From assembly GCA_018340375.1 (NCBI GenBank), contig JAFFJZ010000003.1, forward strand, positions 744,001 through 808,000: a stretch of 64,000 nucleotides of DNA. Reading direction: 5' to 3'. Source of the stretch: Gonatopus flavifemur (Eukaryota > Arthropoda > Insecta > Hymenoptera > Dryinidae). The position numbers and the translations under genes are program-made. Numbering within the stretch: position 1 is the first letter of the stretch; the number at the start of each line of letters is the position of its first letter. Shown here one piece after another: positions 39,551 through 52,215 of the stretch. The notes under the pieces are model-generated. The model made no database searches. It was given only the letters and a program-made list of their open reading frames with translations, and was not told the DNA's origin.

Positions 39551-39680
39551 ACTAAGGATGGGCGATATTTTCCATGTCGATATTTTTGTATACAATATGT
39601 GTCCAGTTTTTATAGATTTTTATTTAATTTTTATAGAAACTAGACACCTATTGCATGCAAAAATATCGTCCATCCCTAGT
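39551..39680. mobile_element. Foldback MITE with ACTAGGGATGGACGATA-type ends
   Basis: The left end actaaggatgggcgatattt pairs with the right end, whose complement is actagggatggacgatattt. The inner parts tgtgtccagtttttatag and ctataaaa-type sequence also pair. A half copy, cctagggatggacgg, lies near 59043. Related diverged elements are at 15670 and 27426. Confidence 0.75.
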
Positions 39681-40141
39681 GTACACTGATTGTTTCAATG
39701 TTAGTTACATTTTTCAACTCAAAATCATTGATTTCGAGGAATGAAAATTTTGAAGCAAAAAATAAATGTGACCTCCGGTAAGTTCTCTCGCTTGGCCAAG
39801 ATAAAATGGATGCTTAGAATTTATAGAATCTCAAATATAGAACCTTACTTCCCAACGAACCCTTCAGCACTTAACAAGTTAAAGCAACCGAATTTCGTGG
39901 TTTCCATATTACTTTGCTCTCCGTCCCTTCTCAATGTCCGAATAAACGAAGAGAGGGAAAAAAGCAACAAAGAGATGAACAAAGATCGAGTCTTGGAACC
40001 GCCGAATGTGGCGGTGATATTCCGTATATAGCAGGGATATAGTTTATGACTTTCGTTTTATACCTTATTTTTTCTGTATCCTATTTTTTATGGTTTCTCC
40101 CTTTGTTCGTGATTCACACTAACTTATATCATCAATTTTGC

Positions 40142-40161
40142 TTATTATTATTATTATTATT
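40142..40161. repeat. (TTA)n microsatellite
   Basis: Six or more uninterrupted tta units. Confidence 0.9.
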
Positions 40162-41058
40162 TTGCAATGAATACCTTATTTAATGTATTGTTTTTTGCTT
40201 CTCTAATGTTTACAGTTGATTTAGCGGTGTAAAGAAGAAAGGATATGTTACAACAAAAAAATGTGAGTCTTTCGATAAGTTCATGTTCCGTAAAAATGAA
40301 TTGTTCCATTTGAACCTCAATTTTTTTGAAAAAGAAAACGAATTTCAAGAATTGAAGGTCACGAAGAAGATTTTGGTTCCAATTCTAGAAAAAATTCAAA
40401 TTCAAATCAGCATCTAAATCGTTCGAGTTGAATTGCAAATTCAATGATAAAATAGCACAGTTTTTTTTAAATTCTGAAATAAGTCTTCTCACTGTTTTAT
40501 AAGGTGTTTTTTATTCTGATTCGAAATACAATCAATAAAAGGGGGAACAAAAATATCGAAACGGAGCACTTATGGTGTAAGTGTAATACGAATTGGGTCT
40601 CTTCAATGTCAACGAACCATAATTAATCAGGACAAAAAATTTGGAAACCTATTCGAAGCTGATATTTGCTTGAGAGCATGTGTCACTTATATATCTTGAT
40701 GTTTTCTGTACTTGAATTCATAAAGTATACTCTGTGTTTTTATTCTGTCATCCAGTCTACTTTCATTGAAGTAAGAAAGTTGGATTTCAAATGTTTTCTG
40801 AAGAAAAAGTATTGAGTGTTATATTCATAAAACTCGAGGGGGGTACGATTTTCTCAGCATCGTAACTTGAAAGAAACAGCAAACAAATTTTCAATCTCAA
40901 ACCTCAGAAATCTTTATTTCAGTTCTCTCAAAAACCTTCTGCTTCCAAGATATTTATATTGCTTAAAAACTCATTAAATTTTACATCCGTTCCTTTGTTA
41001 ATCGAAGTTCAGTGCAGTAAGTTAAAAATACATTTGAGTCAAAGTTTTTGCTCAAATG

Positions 41059-41170
41059 ATGAGGCCCCACCTGGCTCATTTTTCCTCTCCAAAGTTCCTG
41101 AACACTTCTGGAAAAAATGATGACTTTGGCACAAATTTTCACGTGATTCTGTCGTATTGTTACCATCAGG
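41059..41170. repeat. Single-arm relative of the 62092-62334 foldback
   Basis: The segment from gatgaggccccacctggctc to ttgttaccatcagg resembles the right arm of the element at 62220-62334, including ctgaaca, aaatgatgac and gcacaaattttcac. The left arm is absent, so this is a truncated or diverged copy. Confidence 0.55.
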
Positions 41171-43860
41171 ACGTTGTTGAGAATAATTCCAATAAAAACC
41201 CAACCGATTGAATCAACGTACTATAGATGTAAAAGAAAAATGTCTATAATCTTACCTTAATCCGTTATATTTTGTTGACGCTCCTCATTTTTTTTATGTG
41301 ACAACATCTTCTAATCTTGAAGAAATAAGTCGACATATCTCACTCGGTTGTGTTTATCGGTTCGCTCGTGGATTTATACACATCCATATCGGATAACCAA
41401 CTTAAATTGCCCTCTTCCTCTCCCTCTCCCTGTTTCTTCTTGCAGATGCTCATGTTTTTTCTTCCTCGTATTTACATGCAAGTTGAATGTACCCTTATGC
41501 GTTTGAGATTCATTTTAACAGATGGTGTCAGGTCACAATAATTTTTCGCCTTTCAAATTACAATGACACTTCATCTTCCTTCAATAAAATTGGGTGAAAG
41601 AACCCAATTCCTGGAATCTTCGATTTCTATTGAACTTGAAAATTATATTTTCAAACGCAACGCTTGTTCTTTAACGACGTAACGTTCTTTTCCCGTTATG
41701 TGCAATTCTTGAGGAGGGGACAACCCCTTTCGTCGTATACTTACTTTAGGATACTTCCTTTCTTCCCTGCCATCGTGAGTAAACATTTTCGTATCATCTT
41801 ATTGATGAATCTCTTCCGTATGCTAGTTCTTTCTTTGACTTGAATTTTTGTCAAGCTAAAAAGGTACTTTGAATAATCCTACCATGTTCGTTTTTTCAAC
41901 ACATACGCATATAGTATCCAGATATTTCGAGAAGGAAGATTATCTCCTGAACTAGAAAAATATTTTTATTGACTAGAAGACTGTTACGAATTTCTATCAC
42001 TTTCTTTTGAAAAAATATTTACGGTGTAATTGATAATATCTTTATCCTCTACTGTCAAGTTTTCATCACACAATCGATGATTAATTTCACCTACAATTAA
42101 ATCGTAGATTGCCATATCGATACATTTGGATTCAAATTAATGTCAAATTCATGTACTCAGCTTTCTCTATATTCATGCGTAGGTGTTGTGATCGTGACTG
42201 TCTCTTAATTAAAATAGAATGATGTTTTATTCATATTTAAAATGTCAATATGAAACAGATTATGATTCTTTTATCCTACGCATCAATCCGTCAATATATA
42301 TTCATATTCAAAGTGTACATAAAGAAAAAGAATTAGTACTTTTAACTAGGTGTAGAACAATTTCATTATTCAATATGGTGTAAACAACTCACGTGGATAG
42401 TTTTTCGAATTCTATTCGAAACAGTAAACATATGCCCCAAGAGTGTTCGTTGAATGTAAATTTATCTAAAATCGAGTTAGAATCAATCTATTTGACTAGT
42501 TTTTGAAGTTTGAACCGTTTATTGAAACGAATTAGTGATCGAATAACGAAATACTCCGCTGTTAAAGATACCGAGTCTTGCAATATATCCTTCGAAATGA
42601 TGTTCTCAGTTTCAGAGAATTCATTCGAGAAGTTAAATACCGATTATTTATCAGATTCTGTGAGTTTGAATTTCCATTTCGTTTCTATAAACGATTCAAA
42701 CTTTAGCAACATTCTTCATAGAACATTGGTTTCCTTTGATTGCTTTTTATCATGTTTATCGTACGGCAAACTACCTTAGAAGTAGTTTAACAAATTGAAA
42801 ATTGATAATTCAAGTGATATTTTCAAGTTCGACAAGGGATTTTCATGACGATTAAAAGTTTGTATATCTACGTACATGAAAATTGTTTCAACTATATTTA
42901 TAAGTTCTTTGTACTATTCGGTAATTAGTAACTGATACTATACTTTGCTACATTCGGGTAAAAAAATCTCCAAATCGAATTGAAAATCTTTCCAATTAAA
43001 TCTTCCCATCCTTGAGGATGTGGCAGAATCATTCCTGTTACATGAGACTGTTCTTGAATGAAGTTGAGCAGCCTCAGGGGAGAGGAGAGGCATTTTTTCG
43101 TCTACAACTAGAAAAATGAAATGTATCTGAGAAATGATTTCTATATCTTTATACTTGTAGCCCATTACGTGGTAGCATTAGCGATGCTAATGTCTAACCG
43201 ACTATCAAATTGACTATCATACAAGGCAAGAAGCATCGGGGCAACGAGTATCTATAGATGGAAAAGATTGGCACATAATTATTATATCACGTTTGTGTGA
43301 AGCGGAAGAATCTGCTGATCTATCGAACTCAACCATCCATATCGAGTATTTGTATTTTTATTTTCATTTTTGCCTATAAAAATCTTCATTCCCTTCTTGC
43401 CTCAAGTCACTGAACATTTTTTAACCTGGATGAGATCGTCGTTGCATTGGGATAGTACTTTCAATGAGTTGGTACATAATTTTTATCCTCAAGCGATAGA
43501 AAAAGAAGGAAAGAGAAAAGAAAGGTGGGAGGCAAGAGAAAGCTTATTCATTCAATTGTTCAATTATGAAGTCTTTTTTAGTGAGTGAACGTAGTTACTG
43601 GTGGTGGCTAGGTGATCAAAATGACCACCAGTTGGTTCTGTATAATATACAGTTCTTAGTTATTTGATAACTAATCTTCAGATAATGTGAACGAGAATAG
43701 TTACAACTGAATAATTGGCATAATCTCATCACCACATTTGATATTAATATGACAAATTTCTCTTTTTTATATCTTCATCAACACTTCCACCAAGTCAATT
43801 CCCGTAATGATAAAGCACGGGGTACAGTCAACCAGAGTCAAGAATCAAAAGATTCAACAA

Positions 43861-43926
43861 GGGGAAAGTAAGAAAGAAAGAAAGAGAGAGATAAAGATAG
43901 ACAGATAGAAAGAAAGAAAGGAAGAA
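43861..43926. repeat. Polypurine (GAAA/GATA) low-complexity tract
   Basis: A run of A and G with gaaagaaagaaag and gatagacagatag units. Confidence 0.9.
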
Positions 43927-44129
43927 CAACAGTTGACTTGATTGCCGACTGTGAACCACAAAGAGACGAGAAGGCTAATTACATTCGACCAACCAGTTAT
44001 TCCTTTCATGTTTCTTTACCAATCCAATATGTGTGTATGTACACGTACTGGAGGTTCTAGAATTCAGATCATAAAAGGATGAATATCTACCTGATATCGA
44101 GATTTCGAATCAATGTTAAATCTGTATTG

Positions 44130-44307
44130 TACGTTGAGAAAAAAGAATAGTGGACCCAACTACGCACGACAGTTGGATACATTCAAATGTAATATTTTTT
44201 TGACTCAATTAGATTTGCAGTAATGCAAATTGAGTTGATGAAGGATCGCGTTTGAACGTATCCAATTGTCGTGTGTAGTTGATTCCAATATCTTTTTTCC
44301 CAGTGTA
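44130..44307. mobile_element. Foldback MITE with TA target and arms of about 85 bp
   Basis: Left arm: tacgttgagaaaaaagaata, then caactacgcacgacagttgg, then actcaattagatttgca. The right arm is its reverse complement: tgcaaattgagtt, ccaattgtcgtgtgtagttg, cttttttcccagtgta. It is flanked by TA at both ends. No coding capacity. Confidence 0.82.
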
Positions 44308-45201
44308 TAAATGTTTGATTTCACGTAGCAAACAATTTGGTCCCTTCGTACCCAAGGCAAACTTCGAACGTAGATAGGTTCTTGAATATTCTCCAAAAAA
44401 CATAGATCCAGCCACTAGAGTGCTTGTAAATTTACGTTTCTGCTACAGCACTGCTAGTGCTCGCAACGTAGCCACCTAATAAATGCTCCTAGAAAAATAC
44501 TACCAAGTTGCTCCCATTTCTACACATAAATTAAGAAACTTTCAAATGTATAAGTGAATAGTAGCACCACTGCCGTAGGCACCGCTTTGATTTCATTGGG
44601 TGGGAATGCTTTGAGGAGTTGAGAACGACCTGAATTGAAATGAATACATTTAGGATACATTTATTGCATGGATTAGAAAGAAAAATTCGAATATTCGATT
44701 GATAAATGTATTTTGTCACTCATAAACTCAATCCATACTCAGCACACTCGACTGTTGGCATTTGGTCGAATTCAGATAGAAGAAAAATTTATTTCGCAGT
44801 AATCAAATATAACATTCATCGAATACCAACTAACCTTTTTCTCTACGCATAAATCTTATTGAATATACGAGATGAATAATTACGGTACACGTGAAAGCCT
44901 TGTAAAATCCGCCAACATGCAGTTGTTGCCTGGTCGTTGTCATCGTTTGTAAAGCCTACTCATCGTAGGTATTATCACATGTCCTATGATCATACGAAAT
45001 ACGTAACACAGAGAAATACAATTGTCATATTCAATTCTCCTCGATCTTGAATAAATAAAATTGATCGTTATTCGCGCTGCACATTAATGACAATGTTTTC
45101 ATCTATCCTGTTCACATTAGACGTAATTTTCTTGCAAACGATCATCAGTTTCTTAAAAGTTCTTATTTTTTAAAGGGCAACTAAAGGGAAATATTTTGTA
45201 T

Positions 45202-45326
45202 ATATGTTACCGGCAGAACCCAAAGTCCAGGCATTTCGCAAAATGCCTAGGCAATTCGCGGAATACCTAAGATTCTAGGTAATACCCCAAAAATTGCCTG
45301 GACTTCGGGATTTGCCGGTAACATAT
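45202..45326. mobile_element. Foldback element with atatgttaccggca ends
   Basis: The inverted ends atatgttaccggcagaaccc and atgttaccggcaaatcccga continue as aaagtccaggcat and gaagtccaggcaa. The centre holds smaller palindromes (atgcctaggcaatt, acctaagattctaggt). Total length is about 125 bp. Confidence 0.8.
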
Positions 45327-45969
45327 GCAAACATACAGACTATAAATTCGTTCTTGTTTTCTTGCGAAGAAAAAGAGAAAAGTTGGAGTTGGATAGCTGA
45401 GGAATTGAAATAAATACGTGCCTTTATGTGTATCAATGCATTCGTAGACCCCAACGCGTGAGGAAATAGAAAGGCATCGACTAATAAAAATCCTTAAGCT
45501 ATTATTTATTGATTCATTCTTCACTATTTAATCATTGTTATCATGCTGTGATTATCAACTGGTAAACGCTCTAATTTTGCCGAGTACAATTGCAACATAT
45601 TTATGTGTGAAAGGAAAATGGATGAATTCGCGAGAAATTGACAGCACGATATTTAATACGGTATGTTTAGTTATGGAACTTTTTTTATGAAATTTGCTTG
45701 AAATTTTTCAACATGAAGTGTAACATACCTCGTGTATTTTAACACTCTCACTTATAATATTTGAATCGTGTTCAGTTTTATTATTTATTACATGGGATAA
45801 TGTTCAAAATACAGACATAATTTTCTCATTCATTTGCTTGTAGATCTGATATAGCTTTTTTAATTTTTTATTTTATCTCTGATGGAACAGAACAGTCTCC
45901 CTTTTCCGTGTAAGATATTCTGAAGAACTAAGTTGTCGCGGTGGTGGTCCTTTTAAAAGCACAAGACAG

Positions 45970-45987
45970 GTCTTTTAAAAGACCTTC
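45970..45987. other. Perfect palindrome GGTCTTTTAAAAGACC
   Basis: A 16-base perfect palindrome follows a near repeat, ggtccttttaaaagc, about 25 bp upstream. The function is unknown. Confidence 0.4.
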
Positions 45988-46788
45988 GCTTGCAATAATA
46001 TACACATATTCACGTAACGTGGGTGCTACGGTGGTCTCGAGAATCTTTGGAGGGGAAACACATTGTACCTAGCTTGAATAATAATATCACATCCTTCAAT
46101 TCTTGTTTGTTTGATTTTTAATCAAACGTTTTTACGGACAATTTTGAACTCTGATTCCAAAGAGCTTTGCGAAAATCTCATCTTCAATCGGTTTAATGTC
46201 TTGCTGCATATTCTTAAGAATGTCATTTTCATTGTTATATTGACGAAGTCTGGTAGTGATTCTTTTTTTTTAACAAAACATATCTCATCTTCATATATAT
46301 TCGATAACACTGTTACAAAAATCTGATTTTCTCCTTGAGCTTGCCGGAAGGGTGTTCCGCATGCATTCAATAACATAATATGAGTTTATCACAACAGTGT
46401 GATTCTCTTCATTATTATATGATTTTTGTTGGAGAATATGTTCTTAAAATTAGTACTCATAATCCTCATCATCAAAGTTAATATTAGTTATTGTCACAAA
46501 GTCTAGTCATCCCAAACGATAATCAGACATTCGTACGAAAATCTGATTTGATTCATCAGCTCATCAATAGCACTTTTTACGGGGGGTTCGTCCAACGAAC
46601 GTTGCACAATCGATCGAAAACATTGATGAGAATGCTCTTTGAATACCTTATTATTGCTTGATACTTTATTTTTGTGCTACGTGAAAGTGATCGCGATTGT
46701 CAGGCGCCGAGGAAGTGTTCTTGCTTGATTCCTAGTAAACTAAACACGACGATACCTAGCTTTTAATTTATTTCTACTCTGTACTCTT

Positions 46789-46990
46789 GATCCGCTCTCC
46801 GCTCTTTCAATATGGAAGAGTGAGAATTCCACTCGAACGGAAAGATAGGTTCGCTTTTGGCTGCCCGGAGAGTGAGATTCCACTCTTTTGGAGTGAGAAT
46901 TGACTCTTTATGCAGCCAAAAGCACATCTATCACAACCTATCTTCCCGTTCGAGTGGAAATTTCACTCTTTCCAATTTAGAGAGTGGATC
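46789..46990. mobile_element. Foldback element with gatccNctct ends and GAGTGAGA motifs
   Basis: Left gatccgctct, ccactcgaacggaaagatag and cttttggctgc pair with the right complement gatccactct, ccactcgaacgggaagatag and cttttggctgc. The interior repeats gagtgagaatt and gagtgagattccactc. Length is about 202 bp. Confidence 0.8.
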
Positions 46991-47796
46991 TTTTGTCGCA
47001 AGTCCAATCCGAGATCTTCCAAACTCGGGATGTGTTTCAAAAAACGATAATGACCCACAAAAAATCTGAACTTTGTATATCATCTACATTTTTGAGCAAT
47101 TCATATTTTAAAGCAATTGATAGATAGTTATAATCAATGGTAAATCTTGTCCAGGTAAAAAAATAAGTATGCATGTATCATACTCGACTTTTCAAGCGAC
47201 ATAAAATTACCAAAAACTCGCTTCATCCAATTCTTTATTACTCAACCGCTGGAAGAGGTCAATATTCTTTGCGGTTATCTTCACGATGCTCAGAGTTAAT
47301 TACAGAGAGTTGGAATCATTTTCCTCGGCCGATTGAACATGAACAACTATCAATCAGAGTGAAATGTGTAATGTAGATCACTCAACGTGTCATGTATGAA
47401 TACTTGTACGTACATGGTATATTAGAATTGTCGAATGGAAACAATGTATTCCCAGTTAAACGAAATATGAAGTCATTAAGTTTAATAAAATAATTAATTT
47501 CTAAAAACAAACACAAAGTATATTTTCCAAACAAAGTGCTTGAGTTCCATTGGATCTCAATGACCGAACGAATGGATGCCGTGAAACAGTTCATCGATGA
47601 CCTTATCCGTCTCTGTTTCAAAAAAATATGAATGCGTGTATGACATTATTTATATCCTTCCAATAAGTCCCCTTCTTACCGCCTCATATCTCCCACGTAT
47701 CAGCTTCTGCTGTCCTTTTCAAGGTTCAACGACTATCACAGAGTCATGAAGAATATAATACAAGTAACTGCGCGTGTGTGCATGTATGAGGTATTA

Positions 47797-47900
47797 CAGT
47801 AAAACCTCTCAATAAGAACACTCGCCCTCTTTCTCATTCGAACGGTTGTTGTCTCGCGTTGAAGAAAGAAAGTGAGTATTCTTATCGAGGGGTTGCACTG
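47797..47900. mobile_element. pogo/Tigger-like MITE, copy 2 (104 bp)
   Basis: The left end CAGTAAAACCTCTCAATAAG pairs with the right end, complement CAGTGCAACCCCTCGATAAG. It is flanked by TA at 47795-47796 and TA at 47901-47902, a target-site duplication. Same length and end type as 10292-10395, but with a different interior. Confidence 0.82.
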
Positions 47901-48367
47901 TATACAAACTACACAAACGGCAGATTGGCTTTCATTATCCGCTACGCGGAAGACTTCACTGCATGTTCGCCAGAAACACATTGTTCAATATCTGTTTTGA
48001 TATCTCCTGTGATCAATCCGAAATTATGTACATTAATTATTATAATGTGTTTCGTTATATTTTTCATCAAAGAACCGTATAATCGGACCCGGACTGGCCA
48101 TATGGGAAATGGAGAACTTTCCCGGTGGCCGGCCTGACCGAAAAACAAGAAATTTCAACTAGCGAGAATGTTTGTTTAACTTACCACTTGGCTCGTGGAT
48201 CGCTCAGTTCTGAAATTCCCAAACTAGAATGTTTTCCCAGTTCAGCCTTCCGTGTAGTCATTTCATATCAATGGAATTTTATTGTACCCTAGATATTTCA
48301 TAATATTATATAAAAAAATATGTGAACTTTTTCAATGATATCGGAGAAAAACCAAAGTGAAATTTAA

Positions 48368-48627
48368 TACACTGAAAGAATTTGATTTAAAAAACTAATG
48401 TAAAATTTCAGTAATTGAGGAATAAGTATCGGGAGTAAGTATATCAAGGATATTTTTCAGAATATCACTGTGCATTCTGTAAAACTTGTAAACAATATAT
48501 CTCTCTCAACTATTCAAAAATGCACTCATTTTTACAGGCTGCTCCGTAATGTTTTGAATAATTTCTACTTGTCCTTCGATTACTAGAATTTCACGGTAAT
48601 CTTTACAACAAAATTCTTTCAGCGTTA
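48368..48627. mobile_element. Foldback MITE with TA-CACTGAAAGAATTT ends
   Basis: The left end tacactgaaagaatttga pairs with the right end, complement taacgctgaaagaatttt. The inner parts taatgtaaaatttcagtaat and taccgtgaaattctagtaat also pair. Both outer flanks read TA. Confidence 0.7.
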
Positions 48628-49792
48628 TCACTACTTTTCTTTGAACAATGTGATATACATTTATGTTTTAAAATCCTTGATCGAATTCATGATTATTACA
48701 AAATAAATTAAATAGCCAATTCCGATGAACGAGGAAACATGAGAGCGATGTTAAATCGATAAATACGAAAGATTCATAAATCAAATCGATAATTTAAGTG
48801 AGAAGCGAAGGGACTTTGAATAAGAAGAAATAAATGTAGAGGTTCAAGAGTAAAGAATAAGAATTCAGACAACCGACTTAATCCGAATCGGTATTCCGCC
48901 ACATAGAAAATACGAGTACAAGCGTGAGTACAAGTTGAGAGAACATACAAGCCTTGATCTTGGTTTGGTGTTTACATACGGAATATCTAAGCACCCACGT
49001 TTATACCGGGAACAAGCTTCCCGTCAGTCCGTTCGTACGTCCATCTGTCCATCTGATTTTACGTGATGCATACATACACAGGGTGTCCCAAACTACAACG
49101 AAAGTTTGTGGTACAAGAGTAGCATATATATTACTTTCGTAGAGTATGAGAATTTATTCCTGAAACAATTCAAATCCTTGTACTTATACAGCATACGTGA
49201 AATACCATTATACGGCTATTTTACAACTGTATATTTGTCGAAATGGAATATTTTTATCTCTCCGACTGTTTCATTTTGTCTCCAAATTCTTAAAGTACGA
49301 TGGATGAATAGAATATGAACGTCGTCATTTCGATTAACCATTATACCATATAAATGTTCTTATTCGTTAATGCATAACAAGAACTGCGGGTGTGTATGTA
49401 GCGTTGACACACCCAAAAAAAAGTAATCTGGAAACGAGAGGAAAAATCTCTCTCGATCAGGAAAGATATTCCACTTTTGTTTTCTCCTCAAAGGCACTCA
49501 AGCGCCAAAAAAAACAAATTAGATTTTGCGCCAACTTTTTTCATAAATTAGGCGTTCATTGGAGATTTTTAGTGACTCACGACTATGATTAGAATCTAAA
49601 TACAATTTTCGTTTTTTACGGATTTTCTGGCGAGTATAAGAGGATTGCAAAAGTAATAACCTACAAAATTTTTTGTAATTTCATTTCCCAATATTTGCAA
49701 ACCTCATGTTGGAATCCAATTTTGTATTTAGAGTTCAATCTCAGGTATTTACTAAATTATTATCGATTTCAAATTCAAATTCATCAAGCAAC

Positions 49793-49998
49793 TACACGCC
49801 GAAAAATTTATAATTAAATTTACTATGGGACTTTGTAACCGAGGAACAGACTGAACTTACGATGAAATTTACTATGACGAGACAATAGAAACATGATCAA
49901 ATTCAATATGCTTTACATTAAATCTCATTGAAAAGCCAATCTGTTCCTCGGGCACAATAATCACATAGTAAATTTAACTACAAATTTCTCTCCGTGTA
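49793..49998. mobile_element. Foldback MITE with TA-CACGGAGAGAAATTT ends
   Basis: Left tacacgccgaaaaatttata and attaaatttactatg pair with the right complement tacacggagagaaatttgta and gttaaatttactatg. An inner pair, ccgaggaacagactg with caatctgttcctcgg, extends the foldback. TA flanks both ends. Length about 206 bp. Confidence 0.85.
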
Positions 49999-51827
49999 AG
50001 CCTTCGGATGCGATAATGGCACTTGCACTCGAAAAGGCGTGGAAAAATTGTCCGAGGTGTGACGTCAGGGGTCGAAAGAACAATTAAAATTCTTGAAACC
50101 TCAAAATACCGGATGATGATGCTTGAAAAACTAATTAATTGCCCGTTTACAGCTGTTTTGTAGGATTGAAAGTTTTTGCAAGTGTCGTTATTGCATCCGA
50201 TGTCCCAATTTGTGAAACGATTTTGAAAGAACGAACATAGTTCTTCTTCATGTTTATTCTCATAAAAGATTCGAATTAATTTTTTTCAGATTCAGAAATT
50301 TTGTTCCAATGTTCGAAATGACATTTTTCATCATTTGTATAACATGCTCTAGAAAAACCCAAATCAGTGCAACGTACAGAAAATCGGCGAATTTCTCTGA
50401 TTCAAATTTAAAAAGTACTATCAAAATGAATAATATAAAAAAAATATTATATTCATTACACGCGAATCAGCTTTTTGCTTTAACGAGATCATAGCAGCGA
50501 AAATTTATAGCTCCCGTTCATAGATCATTCATCGACTTTATCCCGAGTCCACTGTATCCAATTATCACATCTATCTCTCCAACATCAAACTCAACAATAT
50601 ATTCTCTCATCTTTATCTCCTTTCAGCAGCTGTATCAATTAATACATTAAAAGTCATTCTAGCTAATCGATGTATCCCATTTTTATCCCAACAATTTTCA
50701 TGCCCAAGATTAATTGGCTGTCACTATTAATTGCATGAACGATTTTGGTTCAATACGCGGAAGAAGTGACCGACTGATATAACTTTTGATTGAATTATAA
50801 GGAAGAAAAAAGTTTTCTATGACATAAACGGTAAAACGAGAAGCTCCAGTTTATCTTTGAAGTATTCTATGGAATATGTTACTACGATTAGTCTATCGAA
50901 TAAACCATTCCAATTGTTACGCTAATATGATGTGAAAAGTGAAAAACCAGACCACGCGCGTAAGGTCATGGAGACATTAATTGATCAGCTCGAATAAATT
51001 AAAATTTGATGAATTGTCGTCCGCGCGATTCAATCCACTTCTGCCTCGCAGCCAATTGAAGGAAAAAGATCTTATAGTATATATATGTACTTACTCATAC
51101 ATAGTTGAAAACTACCTTCACACCCTGCATTGAACCAAGTAATGCTGTACGATGCAACAAACGACCTTAATGCACGCGAGCAAGTTATCTTGTATTCATA
51201 CTTGTATGTATACACAAAAGGAAAAAGAGATACATACAAGAGAGAGATGATTTATTTCCTTTCTTAGCGTGAGATTCTTTCTAGTGTATTTCGAATGATG
51301 GAAGGAGGGTATATTTATGATAAAAAGAAGAAAATAAAAAATGAATGGATGGAACAGAAATGTATGTAAGTGGATCCTTTCTTATACTCATAAATGTCAC
51401 GCGATTGCAACTAATAGAATCGACAAACGTTTACGAGCTATAAAATTAATAAAATATTCATTGAACATGAATTTATGACATTTGTGAATCCCTTTTCACG
51501 TTTGATACGTAGAAATGATGTATGGCATTCGAACTTGAGAAATTTCCATTTCGTTTATGCAATCTTATTTTGTTTCGTATCATCCAGTTCTGGAGATGTT
51601 ACACATGTATTTTCACTCTTTTGACGTGTCGTTTCAGGGGATTCGAGGGTCAGCATTTGAACACAAGTTTTTCTCCATTGAAACCCCATTCGCACACAAT
51701 GAGGACTTCATGGAATCTCAAAATTTTTGATGTACTATATCTATATATATAGAATGTCCTATCTAACTTCATTGTTTTCAATATTTACCGAATTTTTTGT
51801 AAATTTACTAAAAAATATTTGTCAGCT

Positions 51828-51935
51828 CATATGGAAAAATTTTCAAAATTGTATATAATTTCTATATAATTCAATTTTCTGATATATAAGTTTTATGTAA
51901 TTATATGTGAATCATATATAATTCTAAAAATGTTC
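51828..51935. repeat. ATATAATT-type dispersed AT repeat, second copy
   Basis: catatggaaaaattttcaaa and gtatataatttctatataat resemble the copy at 21905-21985. Composition alone could explain part of the similarity. Confidence 0.4.
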
Positions 51936-52164
51936 CGACATGGGGAAAACATGTTCAAACTTTTTTTAGCAAGTTTTTTTGCAGTGTAGATCTTCAAGAT
52001 GGTCGGATGAGTTGGGATGCCTAGTATGTATATCTATGTGTTACACAAATCATAATTTCATCATAACATAGGCGTGTTTATGTCCAGTTGAATAAGTCGC
52101 CTCTTATTTCCTGTAACACAAGAGACTTCTATGGATTTTCTATAAATATTCTGCTAAAGTTTGT

Positions 52165-52215
52165 ACACGGAGAGAATTTTGTAGCTGCCGCTAGGTTTTC
52201 TATTGAAGCAAGCAT
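52165..52215. repeat. Solitary MITE end (tacacggagagaatttt)
   Basis: The sequence tacacggagagaattttgta matches the left ends of the elements at 49793 and 56134. No matching right end was found within about 300 bp, so it is probably a broken copy. Confidence 0.4.

Noticed and set aside
48090..48140. GC-rich patch ggacccggactggccat...ggtggccggcctg with partial inverted symmetry.
   Set aside because: Too short and imperfect to define an element.
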